Numbered from the stretch's first letter, positions 1 to 9,515 are shown. The stretch: 64,000 nt of DNA from Pseudomonas putida (GCF_026625125.1 NZ_CP113097.1:5132001-5196000), one strand, 5' to 3'. The notes: generated from the letters alone by a model not told the origin. Numbers and translations: made by a program.

Positions 1-421
1 CTGGGACAGCACCTTCAACGCCTTGAGCATCGATGACGATCCAGGCGTTGCGTTGAGCCATTACATCCGCACCAAGATGGAGTTCTCCCGGCGCAACCCG
101 CAAGCTTCCCGGATATTCGCCATGGAGGTGATCAGCGGCGGCAGTTGTCTGACCGAGTACTTCAGCGCCGACTACCGCGAGTGGTTCCGTGGCCGGGCGG
201 CGGTATTCGAGGCGTGGATCGCAGCAGGCAAGATGGACCCGGTAGACCCGGTTCATCTGATATTCCTGCTCTGGGGCAGCACCCAGCACTATGCCGACTT
301 CGCCACCCAGATCTGCCAGGTTACCGGCCGCAGCCGCCTGACCAAGCAAGACATGGAAGATGCGAGCAACAACCTTATCCACATCATCCTCAAGGGGTGC
401 GGCATCACGCCGAGTGCCTGA
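1..421 (+). CDS. TetR-family regulator, C-terminal part (5' end outside window)
   Basis: This is the last ~139 residues of a TetR-type repressor; the DNA-binding N-terminus lies before the window. The frame is open from base 2 and ends with TGA at 419-421. The visible part has the alpha-helical ligand-binding and dimerisation domain, with an FAMEVISGG segment and a W-x-STQHYADFA segment typical of the RutR-like C-terminal domain. RutR-type regulators sense pyrimidines or related metabolites, but the ligand cannot be read from this fragment. yigZ follows 9 bases downstream on the same strand. The family call is fairly secure; the specific regulator is unknown. Confidence 0.75.
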   Translation, partial: WDSTFNALSIDDDPGVALSHYIRTKMEFSRRNPQASRIFAMEVISGGSCLTEYFSADYREWFRGRAAVFEAWIAAGKMDPVDPVHLIFLLWGSTQHYADFATQICQVTGRSRLTKQDMEDASNNLIHIILKGCGITPSA

Positions 422-430
422 CATCTACTT

Positions 431-1015
431 ATGCCTTCTACCCTGCTCGACCTCTGCGAGTTTCGCGAGGAAATCCGCAAGAGCCGCTTCATCACCCTCG
501 CCGGCCCGATATCCAGCGCCACCGAGGCGATGAGTTTCATCGAACGCCACAGCGACTTGGCTGCCACCCACAACTGCTGGGCCTGGAAGCTGGGCGGGCA
601 GTATCGCAGCAGCGATGATGGCGAACCTGGCGGCACGGCCGGCAGGCCAATCCTGGCTGCCATAGAAGCCCAGGACTGTGACCAGGTCGTGGTATTGGTG
701 ATCCGCTGGTACGGGGGCATCCAGCTAGGCACCGGCGGCCTGGCCCGGGCTTATGGTGGCGGTGCCAACAAATGCTTGCAGCAGGCGCCGAAAAGGCTGC
801 TGGTGCAACGAAGCGAGTACAGCTGCAGCTGCAGCTTCAGCGAACTGGCCCTGGTCAAACTGCGCCTGGCCGAAGTCGACGGTCTCGTGCTGGAAGAGCG
901 GTTCACCGCCAATGGGGTGGACCTGCACATTGCGGTCGGCGAAGCGCACACCGGTGCGCTGCAACAGCAACTGGCCGACCTCAGCCGCGGGCGCATCCTC
1001 TTGGAAGCCCGCTGA
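431..1015 (+). CDS. yigZ: YigZ/IMPACT family protein
   Basis: A 194-residue protein of the YigZ/IMPACT (UPF0029) family. The N-terminal two thirds carry the family core: KSRF near residue 17, the HNCWAW segment and the SSDDGEPGGTAG motif around residues 60-70, then the RWYGGIQLGTGGLARAY block. The C-terminal ~60 residues match the DUF1949 ferredoxin-like domain. Length is normal for bacterial members (about 195-205). Bacterial YigZ has no firmly settled role; eukaryotic IMPACT acts on the translation regulator GCN2. It follows a TetR regulator closely and is probably co-transcribed with it. Confidence 0.88.
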   Translation: MPSTLLDLCEFREEIRKSRFITLAGPISSATEAMSFIERHSDLAATHNCWAWKLGGQYRSSDDGEPGGTAGRPILAAIEAQDCDQVVVLVIRWYGGIQLGTGGLARAYGGGANKCLQQAPKRLLVQRSEYSCSCSFSELALVKLRLAEVDGLVLEERFTANGVDLHIAVGEAHTGALQQQLADLSRGRILLEAR

Positions 1016-1377
1016 CCTTTGCCCACAACAACTGTGGGCCTGCCTGTGGATAAGCTTGGGGCACTCCGATGCAGGCCACGTCCTTCATGGCCTGCATAGC
1101 ATTGACCATTTTTTGATCATAGTAGGATAAAAGGCTCGGTCGGCTGAGCCGGGGTGAGTTATCCCCAGTCATGAACCCCCTATCACCTAGACCGCCTGGC
1201 ATCTTGCGCACATTAACTGTGGAACAGCCTGTGGATAACCCGTTAGCCAACAAGCGAAGCCCCCGGGCCCGCACGGCCAAACACTATTGATCATTTCTTG
1301 ACCACGCGTGATGCGGCGCATGACGCCAGTCTGCAGTATGCTCAAATCCTTTTCCCTACCGCGACAGGAATGTACCT
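1016..1377. other. Intergenic region with DnaA-box-like cluster
   Basis: A 362-base stretch with no convincing gene. It holds two exact TGTGGATAA sequences (1045-1053 and 1230-1238, each the complement of the DnaA consensus TTATCCACA) and one near match, TTATCCCCA (1159-1167), in the opposite orientation. The two exact sites lie in longer direct repeats that share AACTGTGG, a 6-base variable part and CCTGTGGATAA. A CCCACA/TGTGGG hairpin (1022-1038) just after yigZ may end its transcript. Two TTGATCAT motifs lie near 1113 and 1288. Whether DnaA binds here is an inference from the motifs. Confidence 0.55.
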
Positions 1378-2064
1378 ATGACGACTTCACGAACTGCCCT
1401 CATCATCGGTGCCTCCCGCGGGCTTGGCCTTGGCCTGGTGCAGCGCCTTCACGAAGACGGCTGGAACATCACGGCCACGGTGCGTGACCCGCAAAAACCC
1501 AGCGCTCTTGATAACGTGCCAGGGGTACGCGTCGAACAGCTGGAAATGAACGACACCGCACAGCTCGATGGCCTGAAGGAGAGCCTGCAAGGCGAGGTGT
1601 TCGACCTGGTGTTCATCAATGCCGGCGTCATGGGGCCGCTACCGCAGGACCCGGAAACCGTACAGCGCAATGAAATCGGCGACCTGTTCATGACCAACGC
1701 CGTGGCGCCGATCCGCGTTGCCCGGCGCCTTGCCGGCCAAGTGCGTGAAGGCTCGGGCGTGTTAGCGTTCATGAGCTCGATCCTGGGTAGCGTGACCATC
1801 CCCGACGGTGGCGAGATTTGCCTGTACAAGGCGAGCAAGGCTGCGCTGAACTCGATGATCAACAGCCTCGTGGTCGACCTGCAGCGGCCTGACCTTTGCG
1901 TATTGGCCATGCACCCGGGTTGGGTCAAGACCGACATGGGCGGCGAGAACGCCGAAATCGACGTGCTCACCAGTACCCGGGGCATGCTCGAACAGATCAA
2001 GGCGCAAAGTGGCAACGGCGGGCTGCGCTTCATCAACTACAAAGGCGAATCGCTCGTCTGGTGA
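1378..2064 (+). CDS. Short-chain dehydrogenase/reductase (SDR)
   Basis: A 228-residue classical SDR. Near the N-terminus is the nucleotide-binding GASRGLGLG motif (residues ~11-19), then the NAG motif near residue 81, a catalytic Ser in the MSSILGS segment and the YKASK active-site pair near residue 150. The PGWVKTDMGG segment after it is usual for the family. ATVRDP after the second strand suggests NADP(H) preference, but this is weak evidence. The substrate cannot be named. The gene stands alone: a strong hairpin lies immediately downstream. Confidence 0.88.
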   Translation: MTTSRTALIIGASRGLGLGLVQRLHEDGWNITATVRDPQKPSALDNVPGVRVEQLEMNDTAQLDGLKESLQGEVFDLVFINAGVMGPLPQDPETVQRNEIGDLFMTNAVAPIRVARRLAGQVREGSGVLAFMSSILGSVTIPDGGEICLYKASKAALNSMINSLVVDLQRPDLCVLAMHPGWVKTDMGGENAEIDVLTSTRGMLEQIKAQSGNGGLRFINYKGESLVW

Positions 2065-2086
2065 GTCGGACCTGATCGGTGGTTGA

Positions 2087-3118
<1,032 letters not shown>

Positions 3119-3136
3119 CCGGGCAAGGCGTTGCAG

Positions 3137-3844
3137 CTACCCCACTTGCAACGCTGGAACGCGGGCAATGCGATTGATCTGCTGAATCCCCAGTGCCGAT
3201 ATCTGCAATGCCCGCGTGTTCTCCGCCTCACGTATCCATCCCGACTGCAGGAACAACGTGAGCAAGGCCTGCCCCAGGCTGCCGCCAAGATGAGGCCCCT
3301 GGTCGCTCCACTCATTACAGTGGCAGATCACGCAACCGCGCTGCTGCTGAGGCGCCAGTGCATCGATATAGACGCCGATGCCAGCCAACTGCGCCCGGCC
3401 CTCCTCACTGACCATCATCTGGTGCACGCTGCCCTCCAGCCAGCCTGCTACCACCAACCGATGATAGAGCTCACCGGCCAGCTCGCCGCCCAGGTGATCA
3501 CCGCAACGACGGGCCCGGCGCGTCGACATCGGCATTGGCAACGGCTTGGCCTGCACGCCCCTTTCGGTACCCAGCTGCACGCTGGCCAAGGCTTCCACGG
3601 CCGCCCCCACTTGTGGCGTCGCCAGCCGGAAGTAACGCTTGCGACCGCGCGCTTCAAGCCTGAGCAGGCCTGCCGACGACAGCAATGACAAGTGGGCGCA
3701 GGCCGAGGAGGACGTCAACCCAGCCATCATCGCCAGCTCATCGGTCGGCCGCGGCGTGCCATCGATCAACGCCCACAACATGGCGCTTCGCTTGGGGTCG
3801 GCCATCAGGCCGGCAATCTGACTGATACTGCTGACTGTATTCAT
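3137..3844 (-). CDS. ArsR-family winged-helix regulator
   Basis: A 235-residue protein. Residues ~5-85 form an ArsR-type winged helix: ISQIAGLMADPKRSAML, then the recognition segment SSSACAHLSLLSSAGLL and the wing with GRKRYFRLA. This is longer than the ~100 residues of minimal ArsR repressors. The C-terminal ~130 residues are an unassigned domain containing CVICHC, a possible metal or redox site. A perfect inverted repeat lies 31 bases upstream of the start, consistent with autoregulation. The signal sensed is unknown. Family assignment is good; function beyond that is open. Confidence 0.85.
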   Translation of the reverse strand: MNTVSSISQIAGLMADPKRSAMLWALIDGTPRPTDELAMMAGLTSSSACAHLSLLSSAGLLRLEARGRKRYFRLATPQVGAAVEALASVQLGTERGVQAKPLPMPMSTRRARRCGDHLGGELAGELYHRLVVAGWLEGSVHQMMVSEEGRAQLAGIGVYIDALAPQQQRGCVICHCNEWSDQGPHLGGSLGQALLTLFLQSGWIREAENTRALQISALGIQQINRIARVPALQVG

Positions 3845-4333
3845 GTCCCTTCAACTCCCTGCAAGATCCGAATTCCAATGGCCAACATTGGTAACGCCGA
3901 TGGCCCCCTAGCTGCTACCGGCCTAGCACCGGGGTCAGTATAAGCCGCATGAACGGCCCGTCCGGCAGCCGCGCAGGCAGCCCAGGGGAGTCAAAGAGAG
4001 ATGGGTAGGGCAACCCTTGACCGATTGGAATAGGCCAATGGCCCCGCGTCAGTTTTAGGTGACAGGCATCAGGCCGCGAAATAGAAGGGAAGAAACGACG
4101 CACGAGGAACAATGGCCCCGCGCGGGCAGAGACTCTGCCGACAGCGCCGTTCCATAAATAGCGCAAACAAAAGTGAAGGTTCTACACCCTCCAGCCATTG
4201 CATCTGGAAGCGTCTGACGCCCCTGCCGGAAAATGCCCTGACCGCCAGTCAGGACGCCCACTCATACCCTGGCACCCCGTAACCGCAGCGCTACACTTGA
4301 GCCGCTCTCCCCACCCTTCGGAGGTATGCCGCG
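3845..4333. other. 489-bp intergenic region
   Basis: I see no gene in this stretch. It contains two CCAAT/ATTGG-type inverted repeats, CCAATG-N5-CATTGG (3875-3891) and ATTGG-N6-CCAAT (4024-4039, reading ATTGGAATAGG then CCAAT). It must also hold the ArsR promoter on the minus strand and a promoter for the small plus-strand ORF. Open frames here have no ribosome binding site and look random. Confidence 0.5.
3875..3891 (-). promoter_or_regulatory. Inverted repeat, candidate ArsR-type operator
   Basis: CCAATG, 5 bases, CATTGG: a perfect 6-bp inverted repeat 31 bases upstream of the ArsR-family gene. The position fits an autoregulatory operator; the binding protein is inferred. Confidence 0.4.
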
Positions 4334-4531
4334 ATGGAGATTATCGTCAGTGCGTCTAACCGTAACCCCAACTGCCCCTGGGAAGTCAGGCTTGACCAGC
4401 ATGTGGTGAGCTTTCGCAGCGAAGCAGAAGCACGCGCCTTCGTCGTCACACTGGAAGCTCGTCTGCGCGCGCCTCACCCACTCAAGCCGCAGGCGTGGCC
4501 TGCAAGCGCCGGGTCAACAGCGCAACACTGA
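4334..4531 (+). CDS. Small hypothetical protein
   Basis: A 65-residue ORF beginning MEIIVSASNRNPNCPWEV. A strong ribosome binding site GGAGG lies at 4320-4324, nine bases before the ATG, which is the main reason to accept it. The first ~50 residues look like a real small fold (two beta strands, a helix with EAEARAFVVTLEARL); the last 17 residues overlap the 3' end of the convergent efflux gene on the other strand. No signal peptide or membrane segment. I do not recognise the family and give no function. Confidence 0.6.
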   Translation: MEIIVSASNRNPNCPWEVRLDQHVVSFRSEAEARAFVVTLEARLRAPHPLKPQAWPASAGSTAQH

Positions 4532-5663
4532 CCACCAGCGCCCCGCACAGGCTGATTACCAACGCCATAGGCACTGCACTGCCATCGTGCAGCAGGCTGA
4601 CCAGCGCCGCCGCGCCTGCGGCGACGCTGAATTGCAGGCAGCCCATCAAGGCCGAGGCGCTACCGGCGCGTGCGCCCTGCCCGCTCATGGCGCACGCCGA
4701 AGCATTGGGGATGATGCAACCCAGGCTGGCGATGCAGATGAACAGCGGCACCAGCAATGGCCATAGTTCAGCTGGGCGCAGCGCTGCCACTCCGAGCAAC
4801 GCCAGCCCCGCAGCCAGGTACAGCCATACTGCACGCACCAGCAGGAAGGCCGGCCCACGCTTTGCCAGCAGACGCGCGTTGATCTGCGCCACCAGGATGA
4901 AACCTGCCGCATTGGTACCGAACAACCAGCCGTAGTGCTCGGCCGGCACACCGTAAAGCTTTATGAACACGAACGGTGAACCGGCGATGTAGGCAAACAT
5001 ACCCGCGATGGCGATCCCTCCGGTCAATGCATGGCCAAAGAACGTGCGGTCAGCCAGCAACCGAAGGTATTGACGCAAAGCGCCCGACAACGGCTGGCGC
5101 GGCATGTGCGCAGGTAAGCTCTCTGGCAACCCCAGGCCGACCGCCAGCAAGCAAGCAGCACTGAACAGGCTCAATGTCAGGAAAATCGACTGCCAACCCG
5201 CCAGGTTCACCAGTACGCCGCCGAGCATCGGTGCAAGAATTGGCGCCAACCCCATCACCAGCATCAGTTGTGAGAACACTTTGGCCGAGGCCACCGGGTC
5301 GCACTTGTCACTGACGATGGCCCGTGACAACACCATTCCGGCGCAGCCGCCCAGCGCCTGGACGAAGCGCGCCAAGATCAGCGTGTCCAGGTTTGGCGCG
5401 TAGGCGCAGGCCAACGACGCCAGGGTAAACAGCGTGACGCCAAACAGCAGCGGCTTGCGCCGGCCAAAGCGATCGGCCACCGGCCCATACGCCAGTTGCC
5501 CGAGCGACAGGCCGAGGAAGTAGGCGGCCAGCGTGGTCTGGACGTGTTTTTCGTCGGTGGCGAACGCCTGCGCCATGGCCGGGAAGGCGGGCAGGTAAAA
5601 GTCGATCGCAAGGGGCCCGAACGCACTGAGTGCGCCCAGGATCAGCACCATTCGCAGGTTCAT
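4482..5663 (-). CDS. Bcr/CflA-family drug efflux MFS transporter
   Basis: A 393-residue major facilitator protein with about 12 hydrophobic segments. It shows the Bcr/CflA-type start (LGALSAFGPLAIDFYLPAFPAMA), the loop 2-3 motif GPVADRFGRRKPLL and ALGGCAGMVLSRAIV in helix 5, which are typical of the DHA1 multidrug subfamily. It probably exports small toxic compounds by proton antiport across the inner membrane. I chose the ATG giving MNLRMVLILGAL because it starts directly at the first transmembrane helix; an upstream in-frame ATG at 5708 would add 15 residues. The substrate is unknown. Confidence 0.9.
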   Translation of the reverse strand: MNLRMVLILGALSAFGPLAIDFYLPAFPAMAQAFATDEKHVQTTLAAYFLGLSLGQLAYGPVADRFGRRKPLLFGVTLFTLASLACAYAPNLDTLILARFVQALGGCAGMVLSRAIVSDKCDPVASAKVFSQLMLVMGLAPILAPMLGGVLVNLAGWQSIFLTLSLFSAACLLAVGLGLPESLPAHMPRQPLSGALRQYLRLLADRTFFGHALTGGIAIAGMFAYIAGSPFVFIKLYGVPAEHYGWLFGTNAAGFILVAQINARLLAKRGPAFLLVRAVWLYLAAGLALLGVAALRPAELWPLLVPLFICIASLGCIIPNASACAMSGQGARAGSASALMGCLQFSVAAGAAALVSLLHDGSAVPMALVISLCGALVVSVALLTRRLQATPAA

Positions 5664-5771
5664 CAGGAATCCATAGCAGGCTAAGCAAGTGCGTAAGTCT
5701 ACCTGCAAGCGACGCCATCAGCATGAAAACATTTGCAACAAAACAGGGCCGCAGAAGCGTCCCATTCGACT

Positions 5772-5969
5772 TCAGGCCACGTCGGCCTGGTAGCCCTCTT
5801 CACGAATCGCTGCCAGCAACTGCTCAGCAGCCAGAGCGCTCTGCACACGCACCTGCCTGCCGGCCAGATCGACCTCGACCTTGGCGCTCGCGTCCTGGTC
5901 CTGTACCGCGCGGGTCACCGCCTTGACGCAATGGCCACAGGTCATGCCTTGTACGTTGAACACTTGCAT
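5772..5969 (-). CDS. copZ: CopZ-like copper chaperone (HMA domain)
   Basis: A 65-residue single heavy-metal-associated domain. The copper site is GMTCGHC with Cys11 and Cys14. Such chaperones carry Cu(I) in the cytoplasm to CopA-type ATPases or to the CueR sensor. The start is set by a strong AAGGAGG before the ATG at 5969; an upstream in-frame ATG (6014) would lie inside the CueR-type promoter and is rejected. A CueR-like operator sits about 30 bases upstream. It is divergent from the secreted-protein gene and copA, with which it forms one copper locus. Confidence 0.92.
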   Translation of the reverse strand: MQVFNVQGMTCGHCVKAVTRAVQDQDASAKVEVDLAGRQVRVQSALAAEQLLAAIREEGYQADVA

Positions 5970-5997
5970 GGGTGTTGCCTCCTTCAGGGTTTGGCGC

Positions 5998-6028
5998 AGT
6001 TTCAAGCTTGCCATCGGGGCAAGGTCAA
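5998..6028 (-). promoter_or_regulatory. CueR-type promoter of copZ
   Basis: Reading the minus strand, TTGACC (6028-6023) is followed 19 bases later by GAAACT (6003-5998). The spacer holds the perfect inverted repeat CTTGCC-CCGAT-GGCAAG. A 19-bp spacer filled by a dyad is the hallmark of MerR/CueR promoters (E. coli copA has the same layout). The -10 match is weak, as is common for activator-dependent promoters. cueR itself lies at 8949-9353. Confidence 0.8.
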
Positions 6029-6113
6029 GTTCTGCATCGAACGGCCGGGCTGGAAATCCCTACCAACCTCGGCCAAGCTGCGCCTTTACGATTCGGCAAG
6101 CAGGAGATTCTTC

Positions 6114-6500
6114 ATGTTCAGGACAGCAGTGGGCGTTGTCGGGCTATTGGGCACGCTGGCAGCAGTGCCACCGGCAAGCGCCGAAGGCAACTCGGACTAC
6201 AGCGTGCTGATCATTTCACGCGAACGCCTGGAAGTGGCCACCAGCTGCGAAATCGGTGTCTATCTGAACGACCAGCTCTCCGGGCGCGTGTTCCAGGAGC
6301 AGTCGGCCTCCTTCAACCTGCCGCCCGGCCCTGTTGACGTGCGCTTGCGCCTGCTGCCGGGGCAGATGCCCGGCTGCGCGCCCGGCCTGGAAGACCAGCG
6401 TAGCACCCGGCTGACCCTGCAAGCGGGCCAGATCAACAAGTACCGCATTGCCATGGGCCACAATGGGCTGGTACTGAGGCGAGCCAGCCTGGACTATTGA
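6114..6500 (+). CDS. Small secreted protein of unknown function in the copper locus
   Basis: A 128-residue protein with a clear Sec signal peptide ([23 protein letters not shown], cleavage after ASA near residue 23) and an AGGAG ribosome binding site. The mature part is ~105 residues, probably beta-rich, with two Cys (in ATSCEIG and PGCAPG) that could form a disulfide. The pattern of a DQLSGRV stretch followed by [13 protein letters not shown] resembles small periplasmic proteins with a beta-sandwich, but I do not recognise the family. It lies between copZ and copA, and its stop codon is inside the copA promoter. A copper link is only by location. Confidence 0.75.
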   Translation: MFRTAVGVVGLLGTLAAVPPASAEGNSDYSVLIISRERLEVATSCEIGVYLNDQLSGRVFQEQSASFNLPPGPVDVRLRLLPGQMPGCAPGLEDQRSTRLTLQAGQINKYRIAMGHNGLVLRRASLDY

Positions 6501-6527
6501 CCTTCCCCACATGGCAAGGTTGATGCT
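6497..6527 (+). promoter_or_regulatory. CueR-type promoter of copA
   Basis: TTGACC (6497-6502), a 19-base spacer, then GATGCT (6522-6527). The spacer carries the dyad ACCTTCCC-N5-GGCAAGGT (6500-6520). It resembles the copZ promoter in this window and the E. coli copA promoter in both sequence and spacing. The -35 box overlaps the stop codon of the preceding secreted-protein gene. Confidence 0.82.
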
Positions 6528-6552
6528 GGTGGCCTGTCCAAGGAGGAGAGCC

Positions 6553-8952
6553 ATGCCCGCATCCACTTCATTCGACCTGCCGATCTCCGGCATGACCTGC
6601 GCCAGCTGTGCTGGCCGCGTCGAGCGCGCGCTGCGCAAGGTCAATGGCGCTGAACAGGTCAGCGTCAACCTCGCCAACGAACAGGCCAGGGTCCAAGCCC
6701 CGGCCGGCAGCCTGCCGGCCTTGGTCGAGGCCGTGCGCAGCGCCGGGTACCAGGTACCGACCCGCACCCTGGAGCTACGCATCGATGGCATGACATGCGC
6801 CAGTTGCGTCGGCCGTGTGGAGCGCGCACTCGGCAAACTACCGGGCGTTGAGCAGGTGAGTGTCAACCTTGCCAACGAACGTGCCCACCTTCAGGTGCTG
6901 CAGGGCCTTGATGACAACCTGTTGCTCGGCGCGGTCGAAAAGGCCGGCTACGGTGCCAGCCTGCCGCTGCCGGCCGACAACGATCAGCAAGCCGTCCAGC
7001 GCCGACTGCGCAACGAACGTCTGGCCGTAGGCGCCGCCCTTGTGTTGGCCCTGCCCCTGGTGTTGCCGATGCTGCTGCAACCCTTTGGTGTGCACTGGAT
7101 GTTGCCGGCTTGGGCGCAATTCGCGCTGGCCACCCCCGTGCAGTTCATCCTTGGTGCCCGCTTTTATGTAGCGGCCTACAAGGCTGTGCGCGCTGGCGCC
7201 GGCAATATGGACCTGCTGGTCGCGCTGGGCACCAGTGCCGGTTACGGCCTTAGCTTGTACCAATGGGCCAAGGCACCGGCCGGGATGGCCCCGCATCTGT
7301 ACTTCGAGGCGTCGGCGGTGGTGATCGCCCTGGTGTTGTTGGGCAAGTACCTTGAAAGCCGCGCCAAACGCCAGACCGCCAGCGCCATCCGTGCCCTCGA
7401 GGCGCTGCGCCCAGAGCGCGCAGTGAGGGTGGTCGATGGCCACGAAGAAGACGTTGCAATTGCCCGATTGCAGCTCGGTGACCTGGTGCTGGTCAAGCCA
7501 GGGGAGCGCTTCCCGGTCGATGGTGAAGTGGAAGAAGGCAACAGCCACGCCGACGAAGCCCTGATCAGCGGCGAGAGCCTGCCAGTGCCCAAGCAACCGG
7601 GCGATAGCGTTACCGGCGGCGCGATCAACGGCGAAGGCCGGCTGCTGGTGCGTACCCGGGGGCTGGGTGCAGAAACCGTGCTGGCCCGCATCATCCGCCT
7701 GGTCGAAGATGCCCAGGCTGCCAAGGCGCCCATCCAGAAACTGGTAGACCGGGTCAGCCAGATCTTCGTGCCGGCCGTGCTGTTGATCGCACTGCTGACC
7801 CTGATCGGCTGGTCACTGGCCGGCGCCCCGCTGCAGACTGCGCTGATCAATGCCGTCGCCGTGCTGGTGATTGCCTGCCCTTGCGCCCTTGGCCTGGCCA
7901 CACCTGCGGCGATCATGGCGGGCACAGGCGTTGCCGCGCGCCACGGCATCCTGATCAAGGACGCCGAGGCACTGGAGCGCGCCCATGCAGTGAACCGCGT
8001 GGTGTTCGACAAAACCGGTACGCTCACCTCTGGCAGCCCGCGCGTTGTCCACAGCCAGGCACTGGTCGGTGAGAAAGCTGAAATGCTTCGCTTGGCCGCT
8101 GCCCTGCAACGGGGCAGCGAACACCCCTTGGCGAAGGCAGTGCTCGATGCCTGCACCGGGCAGGGGCTGGAGGTGCCCACGGTAACCGGCAGCCAGTCCC
8201 TTACCGGCCGCGGTATCGCTGGCCAGGTGCAAGGCCGTGAACTGGCCTTGGGCAACCGGCGCCTGCTCGACGAATGCAACCTGCAACCCGGCGCCCTCGC
8301 CACACAGGCACAGGCCTGGGAAGCCGAAGGCCGTACCCTGTCCTGGCTGATTGAACGGGGCCCACAGCCTCGCGTGCTGGGGTTGTTCGCCTTCGGCGAC
8401 AGCCTCAAGCCAGGTGCCCAACAGGCTATCTCAGCCCTGCACGAACGCCATATCAGCAGCCACCTGTTGACCGGCGACAATCGCGGTAGCGCCAAGGTGG
8501 TCGCCGACACCCTCGGCATCGACGATGTACACGCCGAAGTGCTCCCGGCCGACAAGGCCGCCACGGTAGCCGAGCTGAAAAAGGGTGGTGTAGTGGCGAT
8601 GGTCGGCGACGGTATCAACGACGCCCCAGCGCTTGCCGCCGCCGATATCGGCATCGCCATGGGGGGCGGCACCGACGTGGCCATGCAGGCTGCCGGCATC
8701 ACCCTGATGCGTGGTGACCCGCGCCTGGTGCCTGCCGCCCTGGAAATCAGCCGCAAGACCTATGCGAAAATCCGCCAGAATCTGTTCTGGGCATTCATCT
8801 TCAACCTCATCGGCATTCCGCTGGCCGCGCTGGGTTATCTGAACCCAGTAGTGGCCGGCGCCGCCATGGCGTTGTCCAGCGTCAGCGTGGTAAGCAACGC
8901 CTTGTGGCTCAAGACCTGGAAACCCACCAGCACCTCGCAGGAGGCCCCATGA
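6553..8952 (+). CDS. copA: Cu(I)-exporting P1B-type ATPase
   Basis: A 799-residue copper-exporting ATPase of the inner membrane. Two N-terminal HMA domains carry GMTCASC sites (Cys16/Cys19 and Cys82/Cys85). Then come the membrane region, the actuator TGES-like loop (ISGES), the ion-binding Cys442-Pro-Cys444 motif, the phosphorylated Asp486 in DKTGTLT, the HP motif in SEHPLA and the [10 protein letters not shown] hinge. This set is diagnostic of CopA. The ATG at 6553 follows AGGAGGAG; upstream starts would fall inside the CueR promoter. It overlaps cueR by four bases, so exporter and sensor share a transcript. Confidence 0.96.
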   Translation: MPASTSFDLPISGMTCASCAGRVERALRKVNGAEQVSVNLANEQARVQAPAGSLPALVEAVRSAGYQVPTRTLELRIDGMTCASCVGRVERALGKLPGVEQVSVNLANERAHLQVLQGLDDNLLLGAVEKAGYGASLPLPADNDQQAVQRRLRNERLAVGAALVLALPLVLPMLLQPFGVHWMLPAWAQFALATPVQFILGARFYVAAYKAVRAGAGNMDLLVALGTSAGYGLSLYQWAKAPAGMAPHLYFEASAVVIALVLLGKYLESRAKRQTASAIRALEALRPERAVRVVDGHEEDVAIARLQLGDLVLVKPGERFPVDGEVEEGNSHADEALISGESLPVPKQPGDSVTGGAINGEGRLLVRTRGLGAETVLARIIRLVEDAQAAKAPIQKLVDRVSQIFVPAVLLIALLTLIGWSLAGAPLQTALINAVAVLVIACPCALGLATPAAIMAGTGVAARHGILIKDAEALERAHAVNRVVFDKTGTLTSGSPRVVHSQALVGEKAEMLRLAAALQRGSEHPLAKAVLDACTGQGLEVPTVTGSQSLTGRGIAGQVQGRELALGNRRLLDECNLQPGALATQAQAWEAEGRTLSWLIERGPQPRVLGLFAFGDSLKPGAQQAISALHERHISSHLLTGDNRGSAKVVADTLGIDDVHAEVLPADKAATVAELKKGGVVAMVGDGINDAPALAAADIGIAMGGGTDVAMQAAGITLMRGDPRLVPAALEISRKTYAKIRQNLFWAFIFNLIGIPLAALGYLNPVVAGAAMALSSVSVVSNALWLKTWKPTSTSQEAP

Positions 8953-9353
8953 ATATCGGCCAGGCCGCCCGCCGCAGCGGGCTCAGCACCAAGATGATCC
9001 GCTATTACGAAGCCATCGGCCTGCTCAAGCAGGCCACCCGCAGCGACAGCGGGTACCGCCTGTACCAGCCAGAGGACTTGCACAGCCTTGCCTTCATCAA
9101 GCGCTCACGCGACCTTGGGTTTTCCCTGGAAGAGGTGGGCAAGCTGCTGACCCTGTGGCAGGACCGGCAGCGCGCCAGCGCCGACGTGAAGGCGCTGGCG
9201 CTGCAACACATCGATGAGCTGAACCGGCGTATCGAGGAACTGGCCAGCCTGCGTGACACCTTGAGCGAACTGGTAGCGCACTGCAAAGGCAATGACCGGC
9301 CTGATTGCCCGATTCTCAAAGATCTCGCAAAAGGGAGTGAATGCTGCAGTTGA
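8949..9353 (+). CDS. cueR: CueR copper-responsive MerR-family regulator
   Basis: A 134-residue MerR-family activator. The helix-turn-helix and wing are at the N-terminus ([20 protein letters not shown]), then the long dimerisation helix. The metal loop has Cys112 and Cys120 separated by seven residues, the same numbering and spacing as the Cu(I) site of E. coli CueR; a CC pair near the C-terminus is also typical. It senses Cu(I) and activates promoters with 19-bp spacers, two of which are in this locus. The ATG overlaps the copA stop as ATGA. Confidence 0.93.
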   Translation: MNIGQAARRSGLSTKMIRYYEAIGLLKQATRSDSGYRLYQPEDLHSLAFIKRSRDLGFSLEEVGKLLTLWQDRQRASADVKALALQHIDELNRRIEELASLRDTLSELVAHCKGNDRPDCPILKDLAKGSECCS

Positions 9354-9439
9354 GCCCACGCTTGGTATGCCATATTAGCCTGGAGCCGACCGAATAGTCG
9401 CCAAATGCGCCTTTGCCCAATAAATACGGGCATTTTCAC

Positions 9440-9466
9440 TCAAAAAAACCCGGATGCCGCCGATAC
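9440..9466 (+). promoter_or_regulatory. Candidate FliA (sigma-28) promoter of the chemoreceptor gene
   Basis: TCAAAAAA (9440-9447), 11 bases, GCCGATAC (9459-9466). The flagellar consensus is TAAAGTTT-N11-GCCGATAA. The -10 half matches 7 of 8 and the spacer is exact; the -35 half is weak. The site is 50 bases before the start codon of a methyl-accepting chemotaxis protein, a usual FliA target. Confidence 0.5.
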
Positions 9467-9515
9467 AGTTTCTACCTGCCTCGCGTGTCGAAAAAAATAA
9501 ATTCCGGGAGCGTCG

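Noticed and set aside
1022..1238. A replication origin
   Set aside because: Too few DnaA boxes, no AT-rich unwinding element and no dnaA-dnaN-recF or rpmH genes nearby.
3915..4166. An 83-codon minus-strand ORF in the gap upstream of the ArsR gene
   Set aside because: No ribosome binding site and no recognisable fold.
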